Assembly (NCBI GenBank): GCA_021018995.1
Contig: CM037587.1
Location: forward strand, 18,167,366 to 18,231,365
Reading direction: 5' to 3'
DNA length: 64,000 bases
Source of the DNA: Chloranthus sessilifolius
Taxonomy: Eukaryota; Streptophyta; Magnoliopsida; Chloranthales; Chloranthaceae
Part shown: positions 31,935 to 43,459 of the stretch, in pieces
How positions within the stretch are numbered: position 1 is the stretch's first letter
How the letters are laid out: each line of letters begins with the position of its first letter
Position numbers and translations under genes: made by a program
The notes under the pieces: model-generated
Seen by the model: the letters and a program-made list of their open reading frames with translations, nothing else
What the model was told of the DNA's origin: nothing
Databases searched by the model: none

Positions 31935-32429
31935 AACAAAAGGACAAAAGAAAAAGAGAAATAGCAAGTAATGAAGTTTCCTTTTTTCCTGTCTGTTAGA
32001 CCATTCCACATGCACACAATAACATTCTTTTTCCTTGCAAATGGCACCCCAGACTGCAAGCTGGGACACCAAAGTTCACCACTTAACCTTTTTTACACTT
32101 TATTTTTTTATAGGTACCATGCTCACAACAAATAAAGGAGGAATACATGAACCTTGGCCATTTCAGCCAATGCACAACCTGGGGGGGTCAGTTCCCCATT
32201 TTCCAAACTCATAGCCCCTCCTGCAAAAGAGTACATATCATGATTACAACGTCACACCCATCTAGCCTTTTTTTGAAGACAAACATGTCACATCCAAAGT
32301 GGGAGATAACAAATAGAAAAGAAAATTAAATACATTTGTTCCACGAAGATTCTAAAAACACCAATCAATCATTGTTACTACATTGCTTCCAAAATTACTC
32401 AAAAGTTTGAATGTTCATAAAAGGAAAAA

Positions 32430-33890
32430 TGAAAGCTGCTTCAGGTCCTTCAGAGTCCCTTCTCCGCCTACGCGATGTCTTCTGATACGTCTGAACATCC
32501 CCACCCACGACCATGCCTCGGACAGTTGGCTAAGTAGTCAAGGTGACTCCCTCTCATGAGTGCACTGAATGCATCACACCAGAAAGATCAGTTAAGGGAA
32601 AGCATAGGGCAACAAAGAAATAGATGGGGCAAACCAACGCCATACTTACCACTTCAGCTTCCCAAAGGTTATCAATGTGACGGTAATACTCTGCCTACTG
32701 AATAGGTGACTCGTAAACCTGCAAGGGGGGGAAGAGAGAGGTCAGCAGCGCAGAAAAATAAATAAGAGTAAGAATTTCCCTAAAAAACTTTTTGGGAAAA
32801 GAACTCACCCCTGGGATTAGTTCGGGGGGAGGTACTCTAACCGCCTCAGTAGAGAGGTGAGCACGCTCCGTCACGTCAGCACACAAATCCGAGAGGAACC
32901 CATCGTCAAGACGCCTAAAAGTCCCCTGAGTCACTGCAGTAGATGTCCCTAAAGGCCCCACACCGGATGTCCCGCACCGGATGTCCCTGAAGGCCCCACA
33001 CCTGGCACCTCTGAATGACCCGTGTCTACACCCACGTCAGGATCCTCTCTCGCCTAGAACTGAAAGGAGAGGAAGAAAATAAGTCAATAAAGCAAAAACA
33101 TGATAGTCAGAAAAGAAACCCACAAGCAAGGGAAAGAAAGAAGAAGGTACCTGGGATCGTGGACCTCTGAATGCCAAAAAATTGGTACTAGGCAGAAAAC
33201 ATGGGAGGACGGATCGATAGGGGAGAGACTCATACCACAACTGATACCCCCCCATGCTCAAAAAGGCCCTCAACAGGAATCCCATGTCGGAGGAGCCTCC
33301 CTGTAAGCTCCTTGATTGTACCGCTTGGTGACAGAACGTCCTCAGGAGGACCCACTAGCACGGCGAAGTAATCCTGGTGCTAATGCATTACCCACTCCCC
33401 CAAATAGTAGGCTTGGACCCAAGAACAACAGAAGAAGACGACACGATGATTGGCGAACAGTCATGACTTGCCAACAATGGCGTGGTCCAAAAAAGGGGAG
33501 CAAACATAAGGATCAATATAATCTACCCAAGAAAGGAGAATCCCATTAATTAAGTAATACAATCAAAACTCAAAAGTTTAACTAACAAAGGGAGGGAGGG
33601 GGGTGTCAAATCTGCTCCAAAATCATTAAGTCAAACTGGGACCTCAGACCCAGTTCCAAATGCTTCATCCCTAGGTCCCGACGATAATCCTTATGCCAAC
33701 AACTCATCAGGGGGTACGTGTACTCATCAGAAAAGAGGAGGGGACGGCCAGGTTGGAAGTACAAATAACCCCAAACCTGAAAAGATGGGCAAACATGAAA
33801 ATATGTCAAATCAAGGACAAAAAGAGCCAGAAATGATGAACCAAGAGGGATCAAAGAGCAAAACCAATGGGTTACCTCAATCACAGGCCA
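32430..33890 (-). pseudogene. Multi-exon PMD gene relic antisense to element A
   Basis: Right to left, exon-like pieces flanked by splice-type signals are: 33,774-33,605 (TCAG then VWGYLYFQPGRPLLFSDEY); about 33,490-33,151 (WVQAYYLGEWVMH, FAVLVGPPEDVLSPSG, YQLWYESLPYRS, ending CAG before GTACC); about 33,055-32,815 (VTQGTFRRLDDGFLSDL, ending before GTGAGT); 32,718-32,650 (VYESPIQ, AEYYRHIDNLWEAEV, ending before GTAAGT); and about 32,570-32,430. The second exon has a frameshift in a G run. The style matches exons 2-5 of the PMD gene of element F. The 5' end is cut by LTR C' at 33,934. Confidence 0.55.
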
Positions 33891-33933
33891 AAAACCAAGG
33901 ACAAAAGCAACCTCTAATCGCTATCGATTATGA

Positions 33934-35521
33934 TGTATATTTTTATATTAAATTCAAGTCTTAACCTATTGCAAGTGCACAATGGAAAGTATAGTACTAG
34001 CATAGGATCGTTTCCACGAGGAAGTTTATTATCTCATTTCTTTAGTTTTATCTTTTATTCAAATCCTTATCTTTAAAAACTTTTAATTATCTTTAAGTTC
34101 TAATCTACTGGAGAAATATGAATAAAAGAATGATTATTTTAATCTAAAGTGCATAAAATAAATCCTAATCCTCCTTTAGATTAGGTCGTCAATCTTAATC
34201 TTCAGCTTTCGGATATTTATAAATTTAAACAGTATCAGTACACTATATTTCTAGTCTCCTAGCATTGGGCGTCAATCAAATCTAAGATCCTATCAATACA
34301 AATTTAATCTAATCAACAACTTCCTAAAATCTTGGCGTCAATCAGAGTTTAGAAAATTGAACATGGAAAAGTAAAACCGTTACACTAATATGCAAATTCT
34401 AACCTAAGTCATCAATTCAAATCAAAACATGGAGATGTTTACAAAGCAAATAAATCTAAACTAAAAGGTAAAGTAAAATATATCCTTCACCCCTCATCCG
34501 CAGTCGTCAATTGCCCTTGAGAAACTACAAATATCTATACTAATCTTCAACACTCAATCGTAGTCGTCAATTACTCTTGAGAAACCTCTTATATCTAATC
34601 TATTCTAACTATTTTACACTACTTTGATCGGAAGAAAATTTAACTTCAGGAGTCATTTGATGCTGAAATTCTTCAATGTTTATTCTTATACTGGGTTCTA
34701 TTATTTATAGATCATAAGGACTTGGTTTACAAAGATCTAATTCTAATAAAAGAAACTACTAAAAATAAAAGATTCCTAATATAACTCTACTTCTAATCTT
34801 ATCTTTCTTTTACTTCAGCAGTTGATATACTTCTAGAATTTTCTTTATATATCAACAGCAGTGTCCTTCGGAGTATATCTTCATCAATTTCTTCGAATCC
34901 GTGGGTGGTCAGTCTTCTAATTGTATAAGACTTCTATTTCTGATTCATGGCAGTATACTATGCATGTGATCAGCAGCAGTAAGCTAAGCCTTCTGTAGAA
35001 TTGCTAATAACGATTCTCTATTTTTTCTTCTTTAGTGGAAAATCGTAAATTATAATTTTTTGCTTCAATAGGGTTCATAGAGGGAAAATCGTAAAAGAAA
35101 ATTCTTCAGTTTTGTCATTTTCTATAAAATCGTAAATGACAATTTTATACTTCTTCACACTGCTCACTCTAATGACTTTAATAGACTTGGCGGATGATGC
35201 TCTGTAAAATCATAAATACTTCTCTTTCTTGAGCAGCTTCTTCTGTAGAATAGTAAATTACGATTCTTTGGCTTTCATAGTCTCTCACTCTAGGAAAATC
35301 ATAAATAACAATTTTTCATTCTTTTTAGTAGGTGGAGCTTCCGTCTTTCAATCTATTGTCATTCTTACTGCCTTTTGAGTTACTTTTGGTAAATATTAAT
35401 ACTTTGACTCTATTTTACTACTTTTCCTTATTATCTGTATATCAACAACTTATTAGTAGCAAACTATGGTCTAGCATCACTAAGTTATGGGTGATAAAAT
35501 AGTAAATTATGTGACTGATCA
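33934..35521 (-). repeat. Family C LTR, inverted copy C' (a 3' LTR)
   Basis: 1,588 bp. On the - strand it opens TGATCAGTCACATAATTTAC and ends AAAATATACA. It matches 25,638-27,145 with clear divergence. A PPT-like tract just beyond its start (35,522-35,536) shows it is a 3' LTR with internal sequence on its right. It has two rather than three units of the ATTGACGAC-containing repeat near 34,500-34,620. Confidence 0.88.
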
Positions 35522-37043
35522 CAGCCCCAAACTTCCAAATATTTTTGGATTTTTCAAAATATTTTTTAAAACTAAAAATTCAAAACATATATATACTAAA
35601 TACTCAATACTCAGTCAATCATTATATGTTCATTAATTTTTGAAAAAAATTAAAATCTTTTATCCTTAGCTTTCCATAATCATAATTATCCTATATCAGA
35701 ACTCAATAATTTTAATTTGGTATAGCGTGGAGTGTGTGTATATCAGTGAAGAGTTTATTTATCATAGATTTTTCTAAACTATAGTTTTTAGAAAATATTT
35801 TCATCCAAACTCTCACTTTTTGGCATACTCTAAAAAATAATCGAAACTTTGGGTTCTCACAATATATATATGGAAAAATCTGATAATTACTAAGCAGATA
35901 AATCTCATAGAAAGGATAATCAATTCTATTCATATAACTTCTTTATTTATTCATAGTATCTACTTTATATATCTCTACTAGACTCATAGTTTTATAAATC
36001 GTAAATCACAAAGGTCTATCCTTCGGCTTGTAATGGGGCTTTAGGTTTTCAAAAGGTTTCAAGAAAAGGTAGAGAGGATTCAAAAGTTTTTTGAGAATTT
36101 AGCTCTTCTTTTTCTTCTTCTTCTATTTTTCAGCTTTAGTAGGTATCCTTATTTTAGATATCTTCTTCTCATTTTTTTAAATTTTTTTAAATTTTTTATT
36201 TAAGTTGTACCCTTTTCAGCATACCCTTTATCTGTTAAGCATATACTCCTTTCACTCCCTCTTCTCCCCTTCTTTTACATTCTAAACTTAGAAATTGTAA
36301 GGGTCAAAGGTTTCTAGCTTTGGTCAATACATATGGTTAAAGGTTTATAAAATTTTGGTACAAAGAAATTTAATTTTAGGCTTCTAATATGGGTTCAAAG
36401 GGTATAGTTTCATTGGATTTTTGGCTTTTTGGCCCTGGTTTAACAAAAGATAGCCTCTGGTCATTTTCACGATTTACTAATATGAATTTCCTATTGCTTT
36501 GATATACTTAATAGACAGTTCTAAACAAATAAATCATCATATTTACAGAATATATTGATTCTAAGTTCAGCAATATGAGATTTCAGATAGTAGAGAAGTT
36601 CAAGAAAATTTTTGCCTGAATAAAAACAATCTCTCTTTCTCATAATAGAAGAGGAAATAGGCTCTATAGCTTACTGATTATATAATTTCAAAACTATAAT
36701 CTAAAATTTTTGCAGTTCAGATTAATCATATTATTTTAAACATTCATCTGATACAGTGTTCTAGAGATGCTTTACTTGAAATATAACTATTTTTATTTTG
36801 ATTTTTAAACTACTACTACGATGGATTGTTAAGAATTTGAATTTTCATATTTTTTCTATCATAATTTACATATAATGATTAACTTTCTCACTAAAATTTT
36901 CTGTAAATTTTATGAAAAATTTAAAAAATTACTATCGAAAAAAGTAAAAAAAATTATTATTGAAAAAGCAAACTAAAACTATTATACTATACTAATACTA
37001 ATGTAATATATATCCCCTAAAATTAAATAGGACAATGTCCTCT
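35522..37043 (-). other. PPT and 3' non-coding region of element C'
   Basis: The - strand PPT reads GGAAGTTTGGGGCTG (35,522-35,536). The rest is AT-rich and non-coding, with a GGGCTTTAGG block near 36,040 comparable to those of B and E. It ends at 37,030-37,040 with the palindrome GGACATTGTCC, which also precedes the internal PPT-like sites of E, and then joins the RT of element D abruptly. Confidence 0.65.
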
Positions 37044-37727
37044 GTCGTGAAACAGCGTAGTCATAGCCCTCTGATAAGTTACCTCGACATTCTTCAGTCT
37101 GAACGGCATAACGCGGTAGCAAAAGGTTCCCCAAGGGGTGATGAACATAGTCTTCTCTCGATCTGCCTCTACCATCCTAATCTGATTGTATCCTGAGAAT
37201 CCGTCCATAAAAGAAAGCATCCCGTGCTTGGCAATATTATCTACCAAGATGTCGATGCACGGTAACGGGAAATCTTCCTTCGGGCTCGCCCTATTCAAAT
37301 TGCTAAAATCGATACACATGTGAACCTTTCCATCCTTCTTTGGCACAGGCATAATATTGGCTAGCCACTGCAGGTACTTAGATACCATGAGAAATCCCTT
37401 TTCATACTGCTTGATGACCTCGTCCTTGAGTTTCAACATCCACTCAGGTCGGAGATGTCTCAGCTTCTGCTTAACTGACTTCATATCAGCGTAGAGAGGC
37501 AACTCATGCTGGACCAAATCGGTGTCCAGACCAGGCATGTCCTCATACGATCGGGCAAAAACGTCTTGGTATGACCGAAGGAAGTCAATCATGCTTTTTC
37601 TTTCTTCAGGAGACAGCGACATTCCGATTTTGGTAATTCGAAGAATCTCCTCAGTTCCTAGATTGATATCTTCCATTTCTTCGACAATGGGGGTAGGGCC
37701 ATACTCAAAGTCGGCAAAGGAGATCAT
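37044..37727 (-). pseudogene. Element D reverse transcriptase, truncated
   Basis: Open Tat-type RT frame: YGPTPIVEEMEDINLGTEE, MSLSPEERKSMIDFLRSYQD, RSYEDMPGLDTDLVQHELPL, VPKKDGKVHMCIDFSNLNRA, SFMDGFSGYNQIRMVEADRE and VMPFRLKNVEVTYQRAMTTL. It is cut at LFHD, before the YVDD box, by the junction with C'. This part has no internal stop and is better preserved than the same region of element A. Element D therefore has no RNase H or integrase in the window. Confidence 0.9.
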
Positions 37728-38726
37728 TGGGGAGCTCCTCCAAAGGGATATCCTCGTCCAGACTCGTAACTCCTACCTCTTCTTGTATTTCTACAGGAAA
37801 GGGGTCGATTTTACATGGGACGAGTATTTCAATTAAGGCATCTTTTTATGGAATTTTATTTGGAATTTTAAATAACAATATTTTTAGATTATATATTTTT
37901 TCAATGTTTTTTGGGATTTTTGTTTTCTTCAGAGACAAACCCTTGGCGACGCGAATTTGTGTACATACAAAGTATTGCCTGCCAAGGGCTTATCTCACTT
38001 TTCATAGGTTGTTTTTTTTTGGGAAACGAGTGTTGAATTTTAGGTCACTCCCTGCTTCCAAGGTTTGGGAAAAAGATGCCCAGTTGCGTAGCTGAGAGGC
38101 TGCTCCTTTACCTGTTTGGATGGAGGGTACTGACTGATACAACTCTTTAGAGTCCGCTTCCACCATGTTGATCCCAAGTTCGTCTGAGATGATGTCCTTA
38201 AATGTTAACATAGTTTTGTGGTGATTCAACACAGGGAGAGTTTGTTCAGGTACGAACCGTCATTCCTCAAAGAGGGATAACGTGGCTAGGTCTATTTCTA
38301 AGCTGGGAAGGGTGATGTGGGGATTGGTGGGCTGAACCGGTGTTGTAGGCTTGTGTGGGGTTAATTGGGTTTCCCCATTTCGGTTAATCTTTACAAGCCT
38401 GACACTCACGAATGAATCTCTGATATGAGGCCTGGGACGGGGTTCTTTCTCTATGTGTATCCCCTAGCTCTCGCAGCTTCCGTTGCATGGGCTTTCTCCT
38501 TAGCCTCTAGCACTTCTTCTTCCGTGGGCTTGTAACCTAACCCAAACGTGACTTTTTGACCACCCTTGGCTGTGACGGGTTCTCTTCTACCTTGTAGTCT
38601 GGGCCCAAGTCCTCTTCCTTTTTTATAGCCTCATTTTTAGAGCATGGCCACTACCGCTACCATTCCACCTCCGGTTCTTGGAATGATTCCCTCGATGGGC
38701 ACCGGGAATACCATCGATACTTAATA
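37728..38726 (-). pseudogene. Element D protease-RT linker, with possible intron
   Basis: The linker contains KVTFGLGYKPTEEEVLEAKE and HATEAARARGY, a block seen between protease and RT of Tat elements, then degenerate coding. Between about 38,000 (AAAAGTGAGATAAG) and 37,795 (TTTCCTGTAG) there is an AT-rich stretch with intron-like borders; introns at this position are known in Ogre-type Tat elements. The whole linker is deleted in element A. Confidence 0.55.
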
Positions 38727-39263
38727 CTAGAAGCTGTGTAGGTCGACATCCTTAGCAGTGTGCGGCACATCCAACACTTTGGGTTTTTCAACGCTGTTGG
38801 TGGCTTTTTTCTTCTCACTGTGCCCTTCGCCAATGATAGTGATAATCTTATGTCCAGACTCGAACTTGAGCTTATGGTGCAACGTGGATGGGATTGCTCT
38901 AACTTTATGCAGCCATGGGTGCCCTAACAGTAGATTGAACAAGGATTTAATGTCCATCACTTGAAATAATATGGAGAAGGTTATTGCCCCAATTAATAGC
39001 TCAAGGTCAACTTCCCCCATTATCTCTCTTCTCGTATTGTCAAATTTTCGAGCACTGGTTCTGGTGGGTCTCAACATGCACTGATCTACCCCAATCTTTG
39101 TGGCCGTTCTTAAAGGGCATTTATTCAGTGCGAACCCATTCTCAATTAATACCAAAGGGATTATAATGTTTTTAAATTTCATAGTAATATTAAGGGATTT
39201 GGAGTGACTACTTCCCTCATCCGGTAAATTGACATTCAAAAATGAAATTACATTTGGAGCCAT
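38727..39263 (-). pseudogene. Element D aspartic protease
   Basis: An open frame aligns throughout with the protease of element A: MAPNVISF at the start, then LVLIENGFALNKCPLRTATK, where the catalytic Asp is Glu and the following Ser is Phe, then FDNTRREIMGEVDLELLIGA and LLLGHPWLHKVRAIPSTLHH. Unlike A it runs on to FESGHKIITIIGEGHSEKKK. Loss of the active-site Asp means it is inactive even though the frame is open. Confidence 0.87.
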
Positions 39264-40965
39264 AACTTGACCAATTATTTATCCAACTTCATTTGGGCTT
39301 ACCTGAAGCGAAACATGCGCATTCTTTAACACCCCCATTAATGCTTGAAAATGGAGTGGGGACGTCATTTGTAGGTCCCATACAGTGATGTGTGTTGGCA
39401 TCCTTCTTAATTGAGTCTCCAGTATATGTTCCCGATTCATTTTTTCAAAAGGATTAACAACACTATCTTTTTTTCCCTTTGTTTGGGCTTCTGCTGCTGC
39501 TGGTGCTTTCGACTATTTAGAATCTTCCCAGATCGGTGACAAAGTCCACTACTCCTCTGCTGCTGCCAGTGTTGACGTCCCTCTGCTCAAACTCACCGTG
39601 ACCTGATGAGGATTGTAGGTTGGTTCCGAAATCTGAAACGGAGTGGCTGCCGGTAACTGATGCACTTGTACTGATGGCTCCGGAAGGGTGGGTAATTCTT
39701 AGTTTACTTTAGTGATAGATGGTTGGGTGGAAAAATTGGGCCAAGTTGGGGTGATGAGGTTTGCGGGTGGTTGCACCGGGGGTAATGGGGTACGAATGGG
39801 TCATTGATAGTTGATAGGTGATGGTGGGGAATGGAGGACCTGATGGGCTATTGGGTAATTGATGGGGGTGGTTGTATATGGTTGATATGCATTTATGTGC
39901 ACATAATTGATAGGTGTGGGTGATGAGAAATAAGCCCTAAGATATAAGGGTTAAACTCGTGGTGCTGGATTGGGGAAATAATCCGACAAATTCAAGGGTT
40001 CAATCTCACCCTGATAGTCCCCTCTTCGCAATCTCGTTGCAACGGTGCTACATAAATTTCCCGGTCGCTGATATAGTCTGACGGGTCAAATTCAAATTCC
40101 TTCTCACATTCTTCTATCATCCTGATGGTGGGTCTGGGACCTGCTCCTCCGGTAGGATGTGGGGGTAATGGCACCTGATGAATGTTTGTGTGTTGGTTCA
40201 CTTGAGAAGGTGCAAGCGGAATGATTTTCCTGACATCAATTAAATCTTGAATCGCATGCTTCAATGGGAAGCAGTGATCAATCGGGTTACCTGGACCCTG
40301 ATGAAAATTACAGTGAGTATTAGGGTTATAATTCTTTGGGATTGGGTTAGGAGGAGGTTGCAATTGACGAGCAATAACTAATCCAACTTCTTTTAAAGGC
40401 AAAAGTACATTCAAAGATTGCCCTAAGGGCATAAACACTCGATCGTAGCAGGCTCTCTACTTCAGAGTCATCTGTATCCCATGTCCATTCCCTGTTCTCT
40501 GCATTGGTTCATTTATGACTGGTGTTGGTTGGGCTATCTTGAATTAGAACGGAGTTATATTATTATTGGGCCTGGTGTTGGCAATGTTCTAGACATCAAC
40601 CTCCGCTCTCTTCTCATTTCTCTTCTCTAAGAACCTCCTAACTCCACTGGTTCCACTAGGTATATTCTTGCTCTGGCAACCCTCCCTGATAGCACTTCAC
40701 AGCGATTTACGTTCCTTATCAGATCAGTGAAGCTAGACTGCTGCTAGTACACTAGAAAGTCTGAGATCACTGGTAAAGTATTTTTGAAAATCATTTCTAT
40801 TTATTCATCATCAGGTATCCTGTTTCTAACCTGAGATGCCAATGCTCTTCAACATCCCAAATAATCGCTAAAAGTTTCATTCGAGTTCTACTTCAAACGG
40901 GCCAAATCTGACTTACGCGGTTCAATGTCTATGTTGTAGGCGTATTGTTCTTGAAATAAATGCAT
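39264..40965 (-). pseudogene. Element D gag, C-terminal half
   Basis: The best-kept part (39,992-40,438) reads PIPKNYNPNTHCNFHQGPGN, PIDHCFPLKHAIQDLIDVRK and FEFDPSDYISDREIYVAPLQ, the Tat gag Cys/His motif with both Cys present. Right of it (40,440-40,965) lie degenerate gag blocks including LFQEQYAYNIDIEPRKSD and FSDYLG, equal to 1,030-1,140 in element A. 39,264-39,990 is a Pro/Tyr-rich degenerate stretch. Confidence 0.82.
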
Positions 40966-41204
40966 CAAGTTGTTAAGACCTGAAAAGTACCACTTTTCAC
41001 CCCTTAACTTAGCCTTTGATTAGACCCTTAGCCATCTAATAAAGTTTTGTTAAGTGTTTTCTGTAGATAATAAACAGTAGTGCAATAAGGCCAGAAATCA
41101 TGTTAAGGAGCCTGTATTGACACCAGAAGTCCCTCAGAAGAATGAGCCATGAATCCATACCTGAAGCATCACGCAGCTGACAAAGCTTCAAAGGATTTAG
41201 AAAA

Positions 41205-41800
41205 CTATGCCTCGTGCAGTCCTCGCGAGCTTCCCAAGACTTCACAACAAGTGCTCGCACAGTTGAGTAACAGAAGAGCTTCAGAAGCACAACCTCGCGC
41301 AGCTCTCGCGAAGTTCAGGAGTAAATGGTCGAGTAGTCTTGCGCAGTTTAAGAAGACCTGAAATCAACCTCGCGCAATTCAGTCAGAACTGTTGAGGAGA
41401 GAGAGCTTTAAGAGATTCTTTTGCCGGTATCAAGAGCTACAGGATGCAAATGTCAAGAGAACACATCGCGCGTAAAAGCCTCAAAGCTATCGCGAGGATC
41501 CTCGCGAAGTTCTATCAAGAAAAGAAGCTGTCGTGCGGTTCAAGAAGAAAGCAGCCTTGCGAAGTCAGAAGTTAGCCTCGCGAAGATCTATTGTGAAATG
41601 GAATGCTCGCACAGTTCTCGTGCTATTCACAAGTAGCAATCCAACCGCGCGAAGCCCAATCCAGCGAGAGCTTAACTACCTACCTCGCGACTGCTTAAAG
41701 CATTAAGAAGCTGCAACCCCGCGACGTCTAAAGTTTTAATGTTAAACTCAACCACGCGAAGAATAGAGCTACAACGCGACAAGTCTGAGAATCGACTGTA
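41205..41800 (+). repeat. Array of CTCGCGAAG/CTCGCGCAG words in U3 of LTR H
   Basis: About twenty copies of CTCGCG, mostly continuing as CAG or AAG and often followed by TTC, occur at irregular spacing between 41,205 and 41,800. The core TCGCGA is palindromic. Degraded copies (CTTGCG, CTCGTG, CTCGCA) look like CpG decay. The array lies 200-790 bp upstream of the TATA box. Confidence 0.82.
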
Positions 41801-41994
41801 ACCTGGTGAACCTCTAAACTCCAACTTCCATCATTCTGCAGAGGACTTTCTGGGAATTTCTAAGGATTAGGGCATGCACTCCCACGCTCAAATCTCTGTA
41901 CACGTGCCCCGAGGCATCCAAGGATCTTTAATAGGCCACGTCACATCGCTAAAATTAGGGTTTCCTAACCCTAATGCGCCGCCACACCCACTGC

Positions 41995-42002
41995 TATATA
42001 AA
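41995..42002 (+). promoter_or_regulatory. TATA box of LTR H
   Basis: TATATAAA in the context CTGCTATATAAACCTAAGCC, at a normal LTR promoter position, about 1.02 kb from the LTR start. Confidence 0.7.
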
Positions 42003-42331
42003 CCTAAGCCTGGTTTAGGTTTAAGGAGGCCGGAAGAGTTCAGTTTTTGCTCTGTTTTATTTTTAGCATTGTAGTCTTATTTTTCTGTAGTTGTAAGTAG
42101 TTTTCCTTTTTCTCCTTCTTCTCTCCATGGCCCAGCACTTGCTGGCCATGCCTTTGTATGCTTATTAAGATTAGATTAATAGAATTTGTGATTGGGTGTT
42201 GTACTTTTATGGGATTCATGTGTTTGTGAGTTGCTCTGTGCAAGGCTGATGCCTTGTGTTCCGCCATTACTTTGGCTGTGATTCAAAGCAATGGAGGACT
42301 GATTCTAAGGTCCCATTCAGATCCAAGTGAC

Positions 42332-43180
42332 CTATGTGTCTGGGCTATCATGGTCCTATACAGCCTTAGCCCCACCACAGGACCCACTAGATCTGAAATC
42401 CCCATGGAAGCCTGAGCTGGTAGCCTTGTGACCATGGTGGTGGCAGCAATATTCTTGTTTTGTTTTGGGCTCCGTGAGGAGGATAGCCTCTGGGATAGTC
42501 TGTGACCATTTAAGTGGACAGGTTATAGCCTTAGGGTGAATCCAATCACGATCAAAATGGATCCTTCTTCTCCGAGCCTGAGCTTGTAGCCTGGTAGGAG
42601 ATTGTACAGAGGCAGACTCCCCCATATTAGTATAGACCCGCCATCAGATGGCAGATCTGATCTGGGTATGGAGATTGTAGGCTTATGACTGGACCATTAT
42701 AGGCCCACTCAAGCAATGACAGCTAGATCTAAGGTGGTACTCAATCTCTTGCTGGTTCTATGTGTCTGGGCTATCATGGTCCTATACAGCCTTAGCCCCA
42801 CACATAGAGCTTTAGAGGTTGAGGTTCCCTATGGATTCCTGAGCTTGTAGCCTGGATGAAGTAGTGCCTACAATGATTAACTTATTTTGACCCATCTCTG
42901 GAGTGTGGTTCCCCTATGGGATAGTCTGTGACCATTTAAGTGGACAGGTTATAACCTTAAGGGATTGGATCATGGCACAGAGATGAGTTGAATTCTTTCT
43001 CCTCTTTGGTGATAATGTAGCCATTGGATAGGATTTCTATACCAGCGATCTGGATCTGAGTCATAAATTTCAGTAGATCTGAACCCAATAGCATACTTCT
43101 CACCCTTTTATATTTATTTTCCCTCACTCCATCCATCTTCTCAACCCTTTTCTGTAGTTAGTTCATTAGGCTACCTTAGG
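42332..43180 (+). repeat. 426-bp tandem duplication in LTR H
   Basis: TATGTGTCTGGGCTATCATG occurs at 42,333 and 42,759, and GGGATAGTCTGTGACCATTT at 42,492 and 42,918, both 426 bp apart. A shorter internal repeat of CCTGAGCTTGTAGCCTGG is also present. The copies have diverged, so the duplication is old. Confidence 0.85.
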
Positions 43181-43459
43181 ATACTTAGAATAAGTGACCC
43201 TAAACTCCCCTCCTTTTAGGACTGTTAGATCTGTAGTCAGATCTGGAGGGACTACTAGAGATGGCTCCCTTGGAGCTATAGATCACCTTTCCCTGTGGGA
43301 CAAACTCTTACTTATCAAAACTTGCTACAAATGGACCCTGTATCTTGCAGGTCTAAGATTTCTCGGTTGTGTTGATTCCATCCCTTATTTTACTTTGATT
43401 TTAAATTGCTTTTACCACCAACAAATAAAGTAAGCACATCTGGAGATCGCAACACAAGT

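Larger units (their letters stand above)
600..33930 (+). mobile_element. Element A: decayed Tat-lineage Ty3/gypsy retrotransposon with nested insertions
   Basis: Remnants on the + strand appear in the order gag, protease, RT, RNase H, second (archaeal-type) RNase H, integrase, 3' spacer, antisense PMD frames. The extra RNase H and the gag style are typical of the Tat lineage. Neither LTR of A is recognisable: the 5' side abuts a family-G fragment and the 3' side abuts LTR C'. It is interrupted by a hAT-like MITE (1,553-2,371), by element B (6,561-24,400) and by element C (25,638-29,306). Assigning the 30.2-33.9 kb antisense frames to A rests on the mirror-image layout of element F and is an inference. 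Confidence 0.8.
40971..43454 (+). mobile_element. Solo LTR H (Athila-type) inserted in element D gag
   Basis: 2,484 bp between perfect 5-bp duplications CAAGT (40,966-40,970 and 43,455-43,459). It opens TGTTAAGACC and ends ATCGCAACA. Its first 45 bp match the start of the element B LTR (GAAAAGT, then ACTTTTCACCCCTTAAC), which sets its orientation. Gag reading continues on both sides (WKDL to the right, HLFQEQY to the left). It has a TATA box at 41,995-42,002 with a CTCGCGAAG word array upstream and a 426-bp duplication downstream. No internal region remains. Confidence 0.9.

Noticed and set aside
33934..37044. Treating C' as a complete insertion with target duplication
   Set aside because: Only one LTR is present, the other end is a truncation against RT, and no flanking duplication is visible.
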